Shown here one piece after another: positions 36,080-45,596 of a DNA stretch of 64,000 nucleotides (positions are counted from its first letter, which is position 1; every line of letters starts with the position of its first letter). The translations under genes and the position numbers were made by a program. Below the pieces are notes generated by a model. The model saw only the letters and a list, made by a program, of their open reading frames with translations. It ran no database searches and had not been told where the DNA came from. The stretch covers positions 310,001 to 374,000 of the forward strand of contig NZ_BRZC01000002.1 of the NCBI RefSeq assembly GCF_030268005.1. The letters run 5' to 3'. Source of the DNA: Microbacterium arabinogalactanolyticum (GTDB lineage: Bacteria; Actinomycetota; Actinomycetes; Actinomycetales; Microbacteriaceae).

Positions 36080-38806
36080 TCAGCTCTCGCCGCCTGCGTT
36101 TCCGCTGGAGCCGGCGTTCACGTCGTGCAGCGCGTACTTGATGATCGCGTCGCCGACGATGGATCGCTGGATCTTGCCCTGGTCGGCCAGTGCCTGCAGG
36201 GTGCGGACGACCATCGACGGACCGTCGATCTTGAAGAAGCGACGGGCCGCGGCGCGGGTGTCGGAGAAGCCGAAGCCGTCGGCGCCGAGCGTGTAGTACG
36301 GGTTCGGCACCCACTGGCGGATCTGGTCCTGCACGGCGTGCATGAAGTCGCTCGCGGCGATGACGGGACCCTCGGCGCCCTGCAGCTTCTCGGTGAGGTA
36401 GGCCGTGCGGGGCTCCTCGTCGGGGTGCAGGAAGTTGTGCTCGTCGGCCGCGAGACCGTCGTTGCGCAGCTCGCCCCACGAGGTGACCGACCACACGTCG
36501 GCGCTGATGTTCCAGTCCTTGCGGAGAAGCTCCTGCGCCTCCAGGGCCCACGGCACACCCACGCCCGAGGCGAACAGCTGAGCCTTCAGGCCCTCGCCGG
36601 AGTCGACCGAGATGCGGTGGATGCCGCGGATGATGCCGTCGACGTCCACATCCTCCGGCTCGGCCGGCTGCACGAGCGGCTCGTTGTACACCGTGAGGTA
36701 GTACATGACATCGGGGTTCGGGTGGTTGCCGCCGTACATCCGCTCCAGGCCCGAGCGCATGATGTGCGCGATCTCGTAGCCGTATGCGGGGTCGTAGGAC
36801 ACGGTCGCCGGGTTGGTCGAGGCGAGCAGCGGCGAGTGGCCGTCGGCGTGCTGCAGGCCCTCACCCGTGAGAGTGGTGCGCCCCGCGGTGGCGCCGATGA
36901 CGAAGCCGCGCGCCATCTGGTCGCCGGCCGCCCACAGCGCGTCTCCCGTGCGCTGGTACCCGAACATCGAGTAGAAGATGTAGATCGGGATGAGCGGCTC
37001 GCCCTGGGTGGAGTACGAGGTGCCGGCAGCCGTGAACGCGGCCGTGGCGCCCGCCTCGTTGATGCCGACGTGCACGATCTGGCCCTGCGGGCTCTCCTTG
37101 TAGGCCAGCAGCAGCTCGCGGTCGACCGACGTGTAGTGCTGACCGTTCGGGTTGTAGATCTTCGCGGTCGGGAAGTACGCGTCGATGCCGAAGGTGCGCG
37201 CCTCGTCCGGGATGATCGGCACGATGCGGTTGCCGAAGTCCTTCGAGCGCAGCAGGTCCTTGAGCAGTCGCACGAACGCCATGGTGGTGGCGATCTCCTG
37301 CGTTCCCGAGCCCTTCTTCGGCAGCGCGTAGGTGGAGTCGTCCGGCAGCGTGATCGCGGTGTGCTTCGTACGGCGCTCCGGGATGAAGCCGCCCAGGGCG
37401 CGGCGGCGCTCCAGCATGTACTGGATCGTCTCGTCGTTCTCGCCCGGGTGGTAGTACGGCGGCAGGTACGGGTTCTCCTCGAGCTGCGCGTCCGTGATCG
37501 GGATCTGCATGGTGTCGCGGAAGGTCTTGAGGTTCTCCAGCGTCATCTTCTTCATCTGGTGGGTCGCGTTGCGGCCCTCGAAGTGCGGACCCAGGCCGTA
37601 GCCCTTGACGGTCTTGGCGAGGATGACGGTGGGCTGGCCCTTGTGCTCGAGCGCGGCCTTGTAGGCGGCGAAGACCTTGCGGTAGTCATGGCCGCCGCGG
37701 CGCAGCTGCCAGATCTGCTCGTCGGTGTAGTCCTTGACCAGGGCGGCGGCGCGCTCGTCCTTGCCGAAGAAGTGCTCGCGGATGTACGCGCCGGACTCGG
37801 CCTTGTACGTCTGGTAGTCGCCGTCCGGGGTGGCGTTCATGATGTTCAGCAGCGCGTTGTCGGTGTCGCGGGCGAGCAGGTCGTCCCACTCCCGACCCCA
37901 GACCACCTTGATGACGTTCCAGCCGGCGCCGCGGAAGAACGACTCCAGCTCCTGGATGATCTTGCCGTTGCCTCGGACCGGACCATCCAGACGCTGCAGG
38001 TTGCAGTTGATCACGAAGGTGAGGTTGTCCAGGCCCTCGTTCGCGGCGACCTGCAGCTGACCGCGGGACTCGACCTCGTCCATCTCGCCGTCGCCGAGGA
38101 AGGCCCACACGTGCTGGTCGGAGGTGTCCTTGATGCCGCGGTTGGCGAGGTACTTGTTCGACTGCGCCTGGTAGATCGCGTTGATCGGGCCGAGGCCCAT
38201 CGACACGGTCGGGAACTGCCAGTAGTCCGGCATGGAGCGCGGGTGCGGGTAGGAGGGCAGTGCGTGACCCTCGTGCGACTTCTCCTGACGGAAGCCGTCC
38301 ATGTCGGCCTCGCTCAGGCGCCCCTCGAGGAAGGAGCGGGCGTAGATGCCGGGGGAGGCGTGGCCCTGGATGAAGATCTGGTCTCCGCCACCGGGGTGGT
38401 TCTGGCCGCGGAAGAAGTGGTTGAAGCCGACCTCGTAGAGCGAGGCCGCGCCGGCGTAGGTGGAGATGTGACCGCCCACGCCGATGCCCGGACGCTGTGC
38501 GCGGTGCACCGTGATCGCGGCGTTCCAGCGGATCCAGTGCCGGTAGCGGCGCTCGATCTCCTCGTCGCCGCCGAACTCCGGCTCGTTCTCCGGAGCGATG
38601 GTGTTGATGTAGTCGGTGGTCGGCACCATCGGCACGCCGAGGTGCAGGTCCTTGGAGCGCTTGAGCAGGCTGAGCATGATCTCGCGCCCGCGACCGTGGC
38701 CCTTCGCGTCGACCAGCTCGTCGAGCGACTGCTGCCACTCGCCGGTCTCCTCCGGATCGCTGTCGAGGGGGCCCTGAGAGTACGGATCCTGATCGTGAAC
38801 GGTCAC
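36080..38806 (-). CDS. aceE: Pyruvate dehydrogenase E1 component, homodimeric type
   Basis: 908 residues, normal for AceE. The thiamine diphosphate motif [14 protein letters not shown]...[16 protein letters not shown] is plain near residue 230; [24 protein letters not shown] is in the N-terminal part, and the C-terminal transketolase-like domain includes [11 protein letters not shown]. It decarboxylates pyruvate and passes the acetyl group to E2. Neither E2 nor E3 is in the window. GTG start with an AAAGG RBS. Placed upstream of the fatty-acid genes, it links acetyl-CoA supply to their synthesis. Confidence 0.96.
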   Translation of the reverse strand: MTVHDQDPYSQGPLDSDPEETGEWQQSLDELVDAKGHGRGREIMLSLLKRSKDLHLGVPMVPTTDYINTIAPENEPEFGGDEEIERRYRHWIRWNAAITVHRAQRPGIGVGGHISTYAGAASLYEVGFNHFFRGQNHPGGGDQIFIQGHASPGIYARSFLEGRLSEADMDGFRQEKSHEGHALPSYPHPRSMPDYWQFPTVSMGLGPINAIYQAQSNKYLANRGIKDTSDQHVWAFLGDGEMDEVESRGQLQVAANEGLDNLTFVINCNLQRLDGPVRGNGKIIQELESFFRGAGWNVIKVVWGREWDDLLARDTDNALLNIMNATPDGDYQTYKAESGAYIREHFFGKDERAAALVKDYTDEQIWQLRRGGHDYRKVFAAYKAALEHKGQPTVILAKTVKGYGLGPHFEGRNATHQMKKMTLENLKTFRDTMQIPITDAQLEENPYLPPYYHPGENDETIQYMLERRRALGGFIPERRTKHTAITLPDDSTYALPKKGSGTQEIATTMAFVRLLKDLLRSKDFGNRIVPIIPDEARTFGIDAYFPTAKIYNPNGQHYTSVDRELLLAYKESPQGQIVHVGINEAGATAAFTAAGTSYSTQGEPLIPIYIFYSMFGYQRTGDALWAAGDQMARGFVIGATAGRTTLTGEGLQHADGHSPLLASTNPATVSYDPAYGYEIAHIMRSGLERMYGGNHPNPDVMYYLTVYNEPLVQPAEPEDVDVDGIIRGIHRISVDSGEGLKAQLFASGVGVPWALEAQELLRKDWNISADVWSVTSWGELRNDGLAADEHNFLHPDEEPRTAYLTEKLQGAEGPVIAASDFMHAVQDQIRQWVPNPYYTLGADGFGFSDTRAAARRFFKIDGPSMVVRTLQALADQGKIQRSIVGDAIIKYALHDVNAGSSGNAGGES

Positions 38807-38959
38807 GTGGAGCCTTTCGTCTTACTGGCAGGTCGTGCCAAGGAAACGGGAAGCGACGTGGGGGAGCCTTGTCGGCTCGGCACAACACGCGCTGTGCTCA
38901 GCCTATATCCGTTCGCGGGTCGGATGCCGCAACGGGCTCCCGCTAGGATCGATACCCGA

Positions 38960-39032
38960 GGGCCTTTAGCTCAGCTGGTAGAGCGCCACGTTTACACCGT
39001 GGATGTCGTCGGTTCGATCCCGGCAGGGCCCA
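38960..39032 (+). tRNA. tRNA-Val (TAC)
   Basis: Acceptor GGGCCTT / AGGGCCC, D arm with AGCTCAGCTGGTAGAGC, anticodon stem CCACG/CGTGG around TTTACAC giving TAC, T arm GTCGG-TTCGATC-CCGGC, discriminator A. CCA not encoded. TAGGAT at 38944-38949 is the -10 box. Confidence 0.96.
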
Positions 39033-39079
39033 CATCGAGACCCCTGGCGGGCGTCCCTCCGGCGACCTAGGCTCGCGTC

Positions 39080-39637
39080 ATGGGAACCCTGACCTTCAGC
39101 CTCAACGTCACGCTGGACGGCTGCGTGGATCACCGCGAGGGCATCGCCGACGACGAGTCGCACGCCTTCTTCACACGCCTGATGGACGAGGCCGGCGCGA
39201 TGCTGTGGGGCCGCGTCACCTACGAGATGATGGAGAGCTACTGGCCCGCCGTCGCGCGCGGTGAGGAGGAGGCTCCGCCCGCGATGCGCGAGTGGGCGGT
39301 CAAGCTCGATGCCAAGCCCAAGCACGTCGTGTCGTCGACGCGCACGGACTTCCCGTGGAGCAACAGCCATCACCTCTCCGGCGACCTGCGCGAGGGCGTG
39401 CAGCGCCTCAAGGACGAGACCCCGGCCGGAGTGCTCCTGGGCAGCGGCTCGCTCGCCACCGAGCTGGACCGCCTGGACCTGATCGACGAGTACCGCTTCC
39501 TCGTGCAGCCGATGATCGCCGGGCACGGCCCGACACTGTTCCAGGCCGGGCTGCCCGCCACTCGGCGGCTCGAGCTGATCTCCGCGACCCCGCTGCGCAG
39601 CGGTGCTGTCGACATGCACTACCGGCGCGCGCGCTGA
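39080..39637 (+). CDS. RibD C-terminal/dihydrofolate-reductase-like protein
   Basis: 185 residues. MGTLTFSLNVTLDGCVDH, MLWGRVTYEMMESYWP, KHVVSSTRTD and VLLGSGSLATELDRLDLIDEYRFLVQPMIAGHGPTLF are the RibD_C reductase fold signature that binds NADPH. Such stand-alone proteins reduce unknown pteridine- or riboflavin-like substrates. TAGGCT six bases before the ATG (leaderless). Its stop lies nine bases from the convergent CDGSH gene, without a terminator. Confidence 0.9.
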   Translation: MGTLTFSLNVTLDGCVDHREGIADDESHAFFTRLMDEAGAMLWGRVTYEMMESYWPAVARGEEEAPPAMREWAVKLDAKPKHVVSSTRTDFPWSNSHHLSGDLREGVQRLKDETPAGVLLGSGSLATELDRLDLIDEYRFLVQPMIAGHGPTLFQAGLPATRRLELISATPLRSGAVDMHYRRAR

Positions 39638-39646
39638 CGGGCGGCC

Positions 39647-39853
39647 TCAGTCCTCGGTGCGGAAGCCGCTCGCCTTGTGCGTGCCGTCGCAGAACGGCTT
39701 GATGGCCGAGAGCCCGCACCGGCACAGTGCCACCGTGAGTCGACGACGGGGGATGACCTCGCCGTCGGCGGTCTGCAGCACCACGTCGCCGCGCAGCAGG
39801 AGGGGTCCGTCCGGGTAGGGCGTGATCGTCGGCTGCGGCGCTGACGTGCTCAT
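39647..39853 (-). CDS. CDGSH iron-sulfur protein
   Basis: 68 residues. The full [2Fe-2S] motif CRCGLSAIKPFCDGTH (C-x-C-x2-S-x3-PFCDG-H) gives three Cys and one His ligand, as in mitoNEET relatives. These proteins move electrons or clusters. No membrane helix. Its ATG overlaps the stop of the diiron protein gene upstream (ATGA), so both are made from one mRNA and probably in fixed ratio; a redox-partner role is inferred. Confidence 0.93.
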   Translation of the reverse strand: MSTSAPQPTITPYPDGPLLLRGDVVLQTADGEVIPRRRLTVALCRCGLSAIKPFCDGTHKASGFRTED

Positions 39854-40896
39854 GCGGTCACCCCCGCGCGCAGCGAGGACGACTGCCGCTCCCAGGCATC
39901 CAGCATGTGACCGGCGACGGCGCCGTCGATCGCCAGGCAGGCGGCGGCGCCGAACACGATGTCCGGCAGGAGGTGCGGATGCTGCGCGGCCAGGCCGCCG
40001 GCCAGGTCGCGCGCCGCGATCTGCTCGTGGACGGCATCCGCCTCGACGTGCTCGTCGAAGTAGTCCGTGACGTCGTCCCCGAATCCGAGTCGTCTCAGTC
40101 CGTCGGCGTAGAGGCGGTTCGGGATCGACGAGGTCATCTCGAACGCGGCGAGGTGGCCGACGATCGCTCCGATCAGCCGCCGGTTCAGCCCGAACATCGA
40201 CATCATGTTGTGGGAGGCCAGCGTGATCGCAGGCACGTCGTCGACGTATGCGCCGTAGGTGTCGTCCAGCCCGGCCCCGCGCAACGCCTTAGCGAAGAGC
40301 TCGGCATGCACCCGGTCGGGGCGTCCGCCGCCGTACTCGTCCGACTGGATCTCGACCAGTGCCGCCTTGGGGGAGCCGGACAGGCGGGGGATCGCCCAGG
40401 AGTGCGGGTCCGCCTCCCGCAGCGTGTAGATCGAACGCTGCACCAGGAACTCGTGCGCCTGCTCGTTGGTGGCGCGCCTCGCCAGGTGACGGGAGAGACT
40501 GGGCCCGTCATCCGCCGCGACGAAGGCGAACAGCGCTCGCGCGACCGCGTCGGTGGTGGGCTCGGGGAGTTCGGGCACCGCGACTCGGGTGCGCAGCACC
40601 CGTTCGAACTCCTTCTCGAGCATCAGCCGCACGGCGATCAGGGCCGGGTCCCATTCGCGGTCGGCCTCGAGCCCGTCCAGCGTCCCGTATGCCGAGGCGT
40701 ACAGCAGGAAGAGTGTGAGCTGAATGTCCTCGTCCGTCGTGATGTCCGAGCAGGAGTGCAGGGCGGCTTCCGCCTCCCGGGTCAGCGTCTTCTGGTCGGC
40801 GGGTTCCGTCGCGGTCAGCGCGTCCAGCACGGCCTCGCCCAGCGGGCCCCGAGGACGGACGGCGGTGCCGGCCAGTGCGGGTGCGGTGATGGTCAT
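39850..40896 (-). CDS. Heme-oxygenase-like diiron oxidase/oxygenase (HDO) family protein
   Basis: 348 residues from ATG 40896 (RBS TGGGAGGGC); codons up to 41034 have no start signal. All-helical, iron-containing redox enzyme family. Six possible metal ligands are visible: Glu161, Glu187, His197, His283, Asp287, His290. Their spacing (0, 26, 36, 122, 126, 129) equals that of the ligands I recall for SznF. HDO enzymes use a diiron centre and oxygen for N-oxygenation, C-C cleavage or decarboxylation; the substrate here is unknown. Coupled to the CDGSH gene. No biosynthetic cluster around it. Confidence 0.85.
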   Translation of the reverse strand: MTITAPALAGTAVRPRGPLGEAVLDALTATEPADQKTLTREAEAALHSCSDITTDEDIQLTLFLLYASAYGTLDGLEADREWDPALIAVRLMLEKEFERVLRTRVAVPELPEPTTDAVARALFAFVAADDGPSLSRHLARRATNEQAHEFLVQRSIYTLREADPHSWAIPRLSGSPKAALVEIQSDEYGGGRPDRVHAELFAKALRGAGLDDTYGAYVDDVPAITLASHNMMSMFGLNRRLIGAIVGHLAAFEMTSSIPNRLYADGLRRLGFGDDVTDYFDEHVEADAVHEQIAARDLAGGLAAQHPHLLPDIVFGAAACLAIDGAVAGHMLDAWERQSSSLRAGVTA

Positions 40897-41059
40897 CGAT
40901 GCCCTCCCATACGTCGAGGATGCGAGTGTCCACGACGACACCGCGCCGGGGCAGGGCCTTGACCCGGGCGTCCGCCGCACGCTACGCGCGCGGCCGTGGC
41001 CGAGGGTGAAGTCCATCGGGATCCCCAGTTTCACCCAACTCGGAGGCCATTCGCGTTCG

Positions 41060-41746
41060 CTACTTCACCGCGTTACAGCTGAAGGTGACGTCGCCGCCGC
41101 GGGAGTGGCTCGTCGCGATGCAGACGGTGCCTTCGATGATGCGTCCTTCCGATGTGGCGCGCGCGTCGACCTTGTCATCGGTGCCCCGGTTGCGGGCGTG
41201 CACCCGGATCGCCGGACCATCGCCGTGCTTCTGAACGGTCAGGGTCGCCTCGGTGACGCCGTACGGCATGGAGTCGCGGATGCGGCGGTCGACCGCGTTC
41301 AACTTCTCCGGGTCGATGTCGCCGAGAGAGAATGCGCCATCCCCTGCCGGCGTGTCATCACCGGTCAGGGGCGAGATCAGCACGAGTGCACCCTCGCGCC
41401 ACTCCCACGATGCGCCGAAGGGATGGCTGGTCGTCGGCGCGGTGACGACGGATGTCGTCACGTCGGGAACGGCCGTGTCGGATGCTGCGGCTTCGGCGTG
41501 GTCGATCGAGATGCCGAACACCTCATCGCTCCCGGTCGTCGTGATGACAGCGCGGACCATCGCCGCGTACTCCTCGGCGCTGACCACCGCGCCGTACTCG
41601 ATCGCGTAGCTGTTCCTGACCGTGTTCGAGATCTGGATGAGCCCGATCACGCCCACGATCAGGGCGATGATCGCGAGAAGACCGATGACCACTCCCACCG
41701 AGTGACGACGGATCCACGGCGCGGACGGCTGATCGTCCTCGCTCAC
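41060..41746 (-). CDS. Membrane-anchored protein, unknown function
   Basis: 228 residues. One N-terminal helix (VGVVIGLLAIIALIVGVIGLI, about 18-38) and an extracellular domain of about 190 residues with a Thr/Ala-rich stretch and two Cys (VCIATSHS, FSCNAVK). No family recognised. GTG start, 28 bases after the acyltransferase stop, so probably in its operon. Confidence 0.65.
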   Translation of the reverse strand: MSEDDQPSAPWIRRHSVGVVIGLLAIIALIVGVIGLIQISNTVRNSYAIEYGAVVSAEEYAAMVRAVITTTGSDEVFGISIDHAEAAASDTAVPDVTTSVVTAPTTSHPFGASWEWREGALVLISPLTGDDTPAGDGAFSLGDIDPEKLNAVDRRIRDSMPYGVTEATLTVQKHGDGPAIRVHARNRGTDDKVDARATSEGRIIEGTVCIATSHSRGGDVTFSCNAVK

Positions 41747-41774
41747 GGCATCAGCAGCGCGGACCCGCAGCGCA

Positions 41775-42857
41775 TCACGCCGTGGCCTTCTTCGCCGGCC
41801 ACAGCCTGCGCGGGAGCTCGAAGAGCAGACTCACCGGCATCCGGCGGCCCAGCAGGGCGAAGCCCGTCGAGATCGCCACGGTCGCCAGGAAGATGACCAG
41901 CAGACCCAGGGTCGGATTGTCGAACCCGACCTTGAGCGCCAGCCAGCCGAGGGCGGCGAAGACGGGGTAGTGCGAGACGTAGTAGATCAGGGAGTACCTG
42001 CCCACGAACCGGGCGGGCGCCAGCCAGCGGACATCAGGCGCGACCGCGGTGAGCCTCACCAGGATCATGATCCCCAACATCGCGGGCACCGCCGAGAGCG
42101 GCTCGTACCAGAGCGGGTCGATCAGGCCCGAGTACAGGCCGACGCCGATCGGGATGATCGCGAGTCCCGCCGCGAGCGGCACGCTCAGGCGCTTGGCGTA
42201 TTCGTCCCAGTGCTTCTCGATGAACGCGCCCAGGAAGAAGAACGGCATCAGATAGAAGAACCGGCGCAGCAGTTCGAGATCGGCGGGGATGACGAACATC
42301 AGCACGAACGGCACCGCGAACAGGACCCAGATCGGCAGCCATTTCATGAGCAGCGCGATGATGTAGTACGCGAAGACGAACTGCATGAACCACAGGTAGG
42401 TGTTCCAGAAGCCCAGCTCCCACGGCATGAACTTCACCTGGGACGGCTCCGCCACGAACTCCATCGCCGCGTACACCAGGGTCCACACGAAGATGGGCCA
42501 CAGGATGCGGCGCACCTTGCCCCACACGTACTTGCCGGCGGGCACGTGCAGGGAGCCCGCGACCAGCAGCCCGGAGAGGAACATCAGCATCGGCATCCGG
42601 AACGGTGCGAAGAAGTTGCTGACGAACTCGAAGAAGCCAGGCACCTCGCCGATGCGGTAGGCGGTGATCTGCGTGCTGTGGTGCAGGATCACCAGCAGGA
42701 TCGAGAGCCCGCGCAGCAGGTCCATCCATCCGATCCGGCGATCGTGCCGGTCCAGAGCGCGACTGATGTCGGCGCCGCCGCTGCGGTCGGTGCGGCGGCG
42801 CGCCTCGGCGCGGGTCGCAGGGGCCGGGGAGGACGCGGAATCGGTGTGCTCGGACAT
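41775..42857 (-). CDS. Integral membrane acyltransferase (acyltransferase 3 type)
   Basis: 360 residues with about ten membrane helices. IGWMDLLRGLSILLVILHHS is the N-terminal Arg/His motif of acyltransferase family 3; FRMPMLMFLSGLL follows. The family O-acylates sugars, glycans or lipids at the membrane. Leaderless start: TATACT (42870-42865) seven bases before the ATG. The first 40 residues are polar and cytoplasmic. The acceptor is not known; the methyltransferase next door may act on the same envelope lipid. Confidence 0.88.
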   Translation of the reverse strand: MSEHTDSASSPAPATRAEARRRTDRSGGADISRALDRHDRRIGWMDLLRGLSILLVILHHSTQITAYRIGEVPGFFEFVSNFFAPFRMPMLMFLSGLLVAGSLHVPAGKYVWGKVRRILWPIFVWTLVYAAMEFVAEPSQVKFMPWELGFWNTYLWFMQFVFAYYIIALLMKWLPIWVLFAVPFVLMFVIPADLELLRRFFYLMPFFFLGAFIEKHWDEYAKRLSVPLAAGLAIIPIGVGLYSGLIDPLWYEPLSAVPAMLGIMILVRLTAVAPDVRWLAPARFVGRYSLIYYVSHYPVFAALGWLALKVGFDNPTLGLLVIFLATVAISTGFALLGRRMPVSLLFELPRRLWPAKKATA

Positions 42858-42862
42858 CCCGG

Positions 42863-43816
42863 TCAGTATACGAGGGGGTCGCTGACGGAACCGGAGGAGC
42901 GGCGGCGTGGGCGCCGCGGGATCCAGCAGGACACGCGATCGCGATACGCCTCGTACGGGGCGCCGAACCGGGCGACGAGATCCCGCTCCTCCCACGGCCG
43001 GATGAGGTCGTTCCAGACGAGTGAGCCGCACAGCGCGTAGATCACGACGAGCCACGAGCCGCAGATCAGGCCGACAGCCATCCCCTGGGCGATCCCCGCC
43101 ACCGCCATCGGATTGCGCACGAACCGGTACGGGCCGCCCACCACGAGCAACCGGGCGGTCGCGACCGGCAGCGGGGTGCCGTCGCCGCGCCCCGCCATCG
43201 TGACGGCCGACCAGATCCCGAGCGCCGAGGCGGCTGCGAGGAGGACGACGCCGGTGATCGTGACGGCGGGCGGGAACGGCATCCGCAGCCCCCACCGGAG
43301 CTCGACGAGCGCGATGCCCGCCGGGACGACCACGAGGCAGACTCCCCAGAAGACCACGATCTGGCCGGCCGTGCGCAGCAGCTGCGTTCGCGGCCGCGCC
43401 GACGTCGCCTCGCGCGCGCGGAACGGTCCGATCAGCAGCCACTCCGAGGGGATCCGGTTCAGCCGTACCAGCAGCACCGCGCCCACCGAGCAGACCGATG
43501 CCGCGATCATGAGCAGGGACCCCCAGCCCGCGGACGTCGTGACTGTCGAGTACAGGGCCATGGCTGCCGTGATCAGCACGGTCCAGCTCGCCGTGACCTC
43601 GGCGGCGAACCGCACGCCCAGCGCGGCGAGCGCAGACGCGATGACGAAGAGGGGGATGTCGACAGCAGCGACGAGTCCCGCGGGCAGGTCGCCGAGCGTC
43701 AGCATCCGGATGCCGGGGGAGAGCGCGACAGCAGCCCACCACAGGGCGCCCGCCGCAGCCTGCGCGCCGAAGTACGCGCGCCCCCAGCGGGAGTCCAGCC
43801 GTGCGGTGAGCGTCAC
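42863..43816 (-). CDS. Membrane methyltransferase of the isoprenylcysteine/phospholipid methyltransferase type
   Basis: 317 residues, about eight helices. The C-terminal block GGPYRFVRNPMAVAGI ... WEERDLVARFGAPYEAYRDRVSCWIPR is the ICMT/PEMT signature (RhPmY, then E..l...fG..Y..Y...v). Such enzymes methylate lipids or prenylated groups with S-adenosylmethionine. An N-terminal module of four extra helices is not part of that family. GTG start overlaps the stop of the aldo-keto reductase gene (GTGA). Confidence 0.8.
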   Translation of the reverse strand: MTLTARLDSRWGRAYFGAQAAAGALWWAAVALSPGIRMLTLGDLPAGLVAAVDIPLFVIASALAALGVRFAAEVTASWTVLITAAMALYSTVTTSAGWGSLLMIAASVCSVGAVLLVRLNRIPSEWLLIGPFRAREATSARPRTQLLRTAGQIVVFWGVCLVVVPAGIALVELRWGLRMPFPPAVTITGVVLLAAASALGIWSAVTMAGRGDGTPLPVATARLLVVGGPYRFVRNPMAVAGIAQGMAVGLICGSWLVVIYALCGSLVWNDLIRPWEERDLVARFGAPYEAYRDRVSCWIPRRPRRRSSGSVSDPLVY

Positions 43817-44652
43817 ATCTCCTCGTGCACGGCGGGGTCGGCGTCGAACAGGCGGCCGTCGGCTCGGCCCAGCGCCGTGATCGCCTCGACCTCCGCCGCG
43901 TCCAGCACGACGGATGCGGCGGCGAGGTTGGCGCGCTGATGATCGGCCGAGGACGCCTTGGGGATCGAGACGGTCCCCCGTGCGACGTGCCAGGCGATCA
44001 CGGCCTGCACGGGAGTGATGTCGTGCGCCCGCGCGATCTCGACGATCACGGGCTCCTCGACGACCTCCTTCGCGCGGCCCAGGGGGCTCCAGGCGACGGT
44101 CAGGATGCCGCGCTCGGCGTGCAGCGCCAGGGCGTCGCACTGCGGGAAGTACGGATGCACCTCGATCTGGTTCACGACGGGCCGCACGCCCGTCTCGCCC
44201 TCGATGCGGTCGAGGTGCGCGGCGAGGAAGTTCGACACGCCGATCTGCCGCACGAGGCCGTCCCGCTGCGCGTCGACGAGCGCCTGCCACGCCTCGCCGT
44301 AGAGGTCCCTGCTCGGGTTGGGCCAGTGGATCAGGTGCAGGTCCGTCGCGTCCAGGCGCAGCCGTGCCCGGCTCTCCTCGATGCTGGTGCGGGCCTTCGC
44401 GCTCTCGTGATGGCGGCCGGGCAGCTTGGTGGTCACGATCAGCTCGGAACGGTCGACGCCCGAGGCCGCGACGCCCGCGCCGACGGAACCCTCGTTCTCG
44501 TAGTTGAAAGCCGAGTCGACCAGACGGTAGCCGCTCCGGATGCCCTCCGCCACGGCGTCCGCTCCGGCCTGTCCTCGCAGACCGTAGGTCCCCAGCCCGA
44601 CAGCGGGGAGGGCGAAGCCGTTGTGCGCGGTGAACTGAGGGATGGCTGCCAT
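43813..44652 (-). CDS. Aldo/keto reductase
   Basis: 279 residues, the 2,5-diketo-gluconate reductase-like subgroup. Catalytic tetrad: Asp and Tyr in LVDSAFNYENE, Lys in TTKLPG, His in LHLIHWPNP. NADPH site SIPKASS and the helix after it. Reduces small aldehydes or ketones in the cytoplasm. Coupled to the downstream methyltransferase by a four-base overlap. RBS GGAGG-like (AGGAGTCCC) before the ATG. Confidence 0.92.
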   Translation of the reverse strand: MAAIPQFTAHNGFALPAVGLGTYGLRGQAGADAVAEGIRSGYRLVDSAFNYENEGSVGAGVAASGVDRSELIVTTKLPGRHHESAKARTSIEESRARLRLDATDLHLIHWPNPSRDLYGEAWQALVDAQRDGLVRQIGVSNFLAAHLDRIEGETGVRPVVNQIEVHPYFPQCDALALHAERGILTVAWSPLGRAKEVVEEPVIVEIARAHDITPVQAVIAWHVARGTVSIPKASSADHQRANLAAASVVLDAAEVEAITALGRADGRLFDADPAVHEEM

Positions 44653-44703
44653 GGGACTCCTCCGGATCGACGTGCCGCCAGCCTACGCGCCGGGCTCGTG
44701 CGG

Positions 44704-44784
44704 TGCGCGTCGACGGGACCATCCGCAGCGGATAGGTCCGGCTGCGTGCTGCGCGTCGACGGGACCATCCGCAGCGGATAGATT
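44704..44784 (+). repeat. 32-bp direct repeat carrying a promoter
   Basis: Two identical 32-base copies (44704-44735 and 44750-44781) separated by 14 bases. Each contains the palindrome ATCCGC-A-GCGGAT. The second copy runs into TAGATT (44779-44784), the -10 box of the gene at 44792; the first runs into TAGGTC. The arrangement looks like a duplicated promoter/operator. Confidence 0.8.
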
Positions 44785-44791
44785 TGACAGC

Positions 44792-45526
44792 GTGAAAGCC
44801 ACCCCCGAGAACCAGCGCACCCTGCTCGAGATCGCCGAACTCGACCGTCGGCTCCAGCAGGCGGAGCGTGCTCGCACGCAGCCCGCGCAGGGCGCACGCA
44901 TCAACGAGCTCGCCGCCGTGCGCAAGCAGCAGCTGGCCGAGCTGACCTCCCTCGCGGGAGCCCTCGACGACGCGCGTGCCGAGCTGAAGCGCCTGGAATC
45001 GGACGTGACGCTCGCCACCCAGCGCCGTGATCGGGACGGGGAGCGGCTGACCTCGGCGACCGACCCGAAGCAGGCGCAGGCGCTGGAGAACGAGATCGAC
45101 AGCCTGACCCGTCGCATCTCGATGCTCGAGGACTCCGAGCTCGAGGTCATGGGGCGCGTGGAGGAGGCGCAGGCGGCCGTCGACGCCCAGCAGGCGCTGA
45201 TCGACCAGACCCAGTCGGAGGGCGCTGCGCTGACCGCGGCGGCGAAGGCCGAGATGGCCGCCGCCGCGACCGAGTCCGAGCACCTGACCCGCGACCGCGC
45301 CGCCCTCGCCGGTACCGTCGCGGCCGACCTGATGGCCGAGTTCGAGCGACGCTCCGCCCGTGGCGGGATCGGCGTCGGGCTGCTGCGCCGCGGCGTCTGC
45401 GAGGGATGCCGCATGGTGCTCGCCGGCACCGACCTCACCGAGGTTCGCAAGGCCGCGCCGGACGACGTGCTCTCCTGCCCCGAGTGCGGCGCGATCCTGG
45501 TGCGCACGGAGGAGTCCGGGCTGTGA
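44792..45526 (+). CDS. Coiled-coil zinc-ribbon protein (CT398/YbgI-like C4-type)
   Basis: 244 residues. Residues about 10-185 form a long coiled coil rich in Glu/Ala/Gln; the C-terminus is a C4 zinc ribbon, CEGCRM...CPECGA. Homologues occur in nearly all actinobacteria next to NIF3/DUF34 or RNase H genes; their role is not settled (the chlamydial CT398 binds sigma-54 and secretion parts). Leaderless GTG, seven bases after TAGATT. Upstream lies a duplicated promoter region. Confidence 0.85.
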   Translation: MKATPENQRTLLEIAELDRRLQQAERARTQPAQGARINELAAVRKQQLAELTSLAGALDDARAELKRLESDVTLATQRRDRDGERLTSATDPKQAQALENEIDSLTRRISMLEDSELEVMGRVEEAQAAVDAQQALIDQTQSEGAALTAAAKAEMAAAATESEHLTRDRAALAGTVAADLMAEFERRSARGGIGVGLLRRGVCEGCRMVLAGTDLTEVRKAAPDDVLSCPECGAILVRTEESGL

Positions 45527-45596
45527 CGCGCGCCCGGCGCTGCGTCGCCGGTTCATGACGGGAACGACGTCGGATGCCGGTGGTAGACCGGATGCC

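Noticed and set aside
35561..39070. 1169-codon open frame on the plus strand opposite aceE and the fasR-like gene
   Set aside because: Antisense shadow of aceE; repetitive Val/Arg/Leu/Asp composition and it also runs through the tRNA-Val gene.
44704..44781. Two identical repeats as a CRISPR remnant
   Set aside because: Only two copies, a 14-base spacer, no cas genes, and the repeat carries a promoter.
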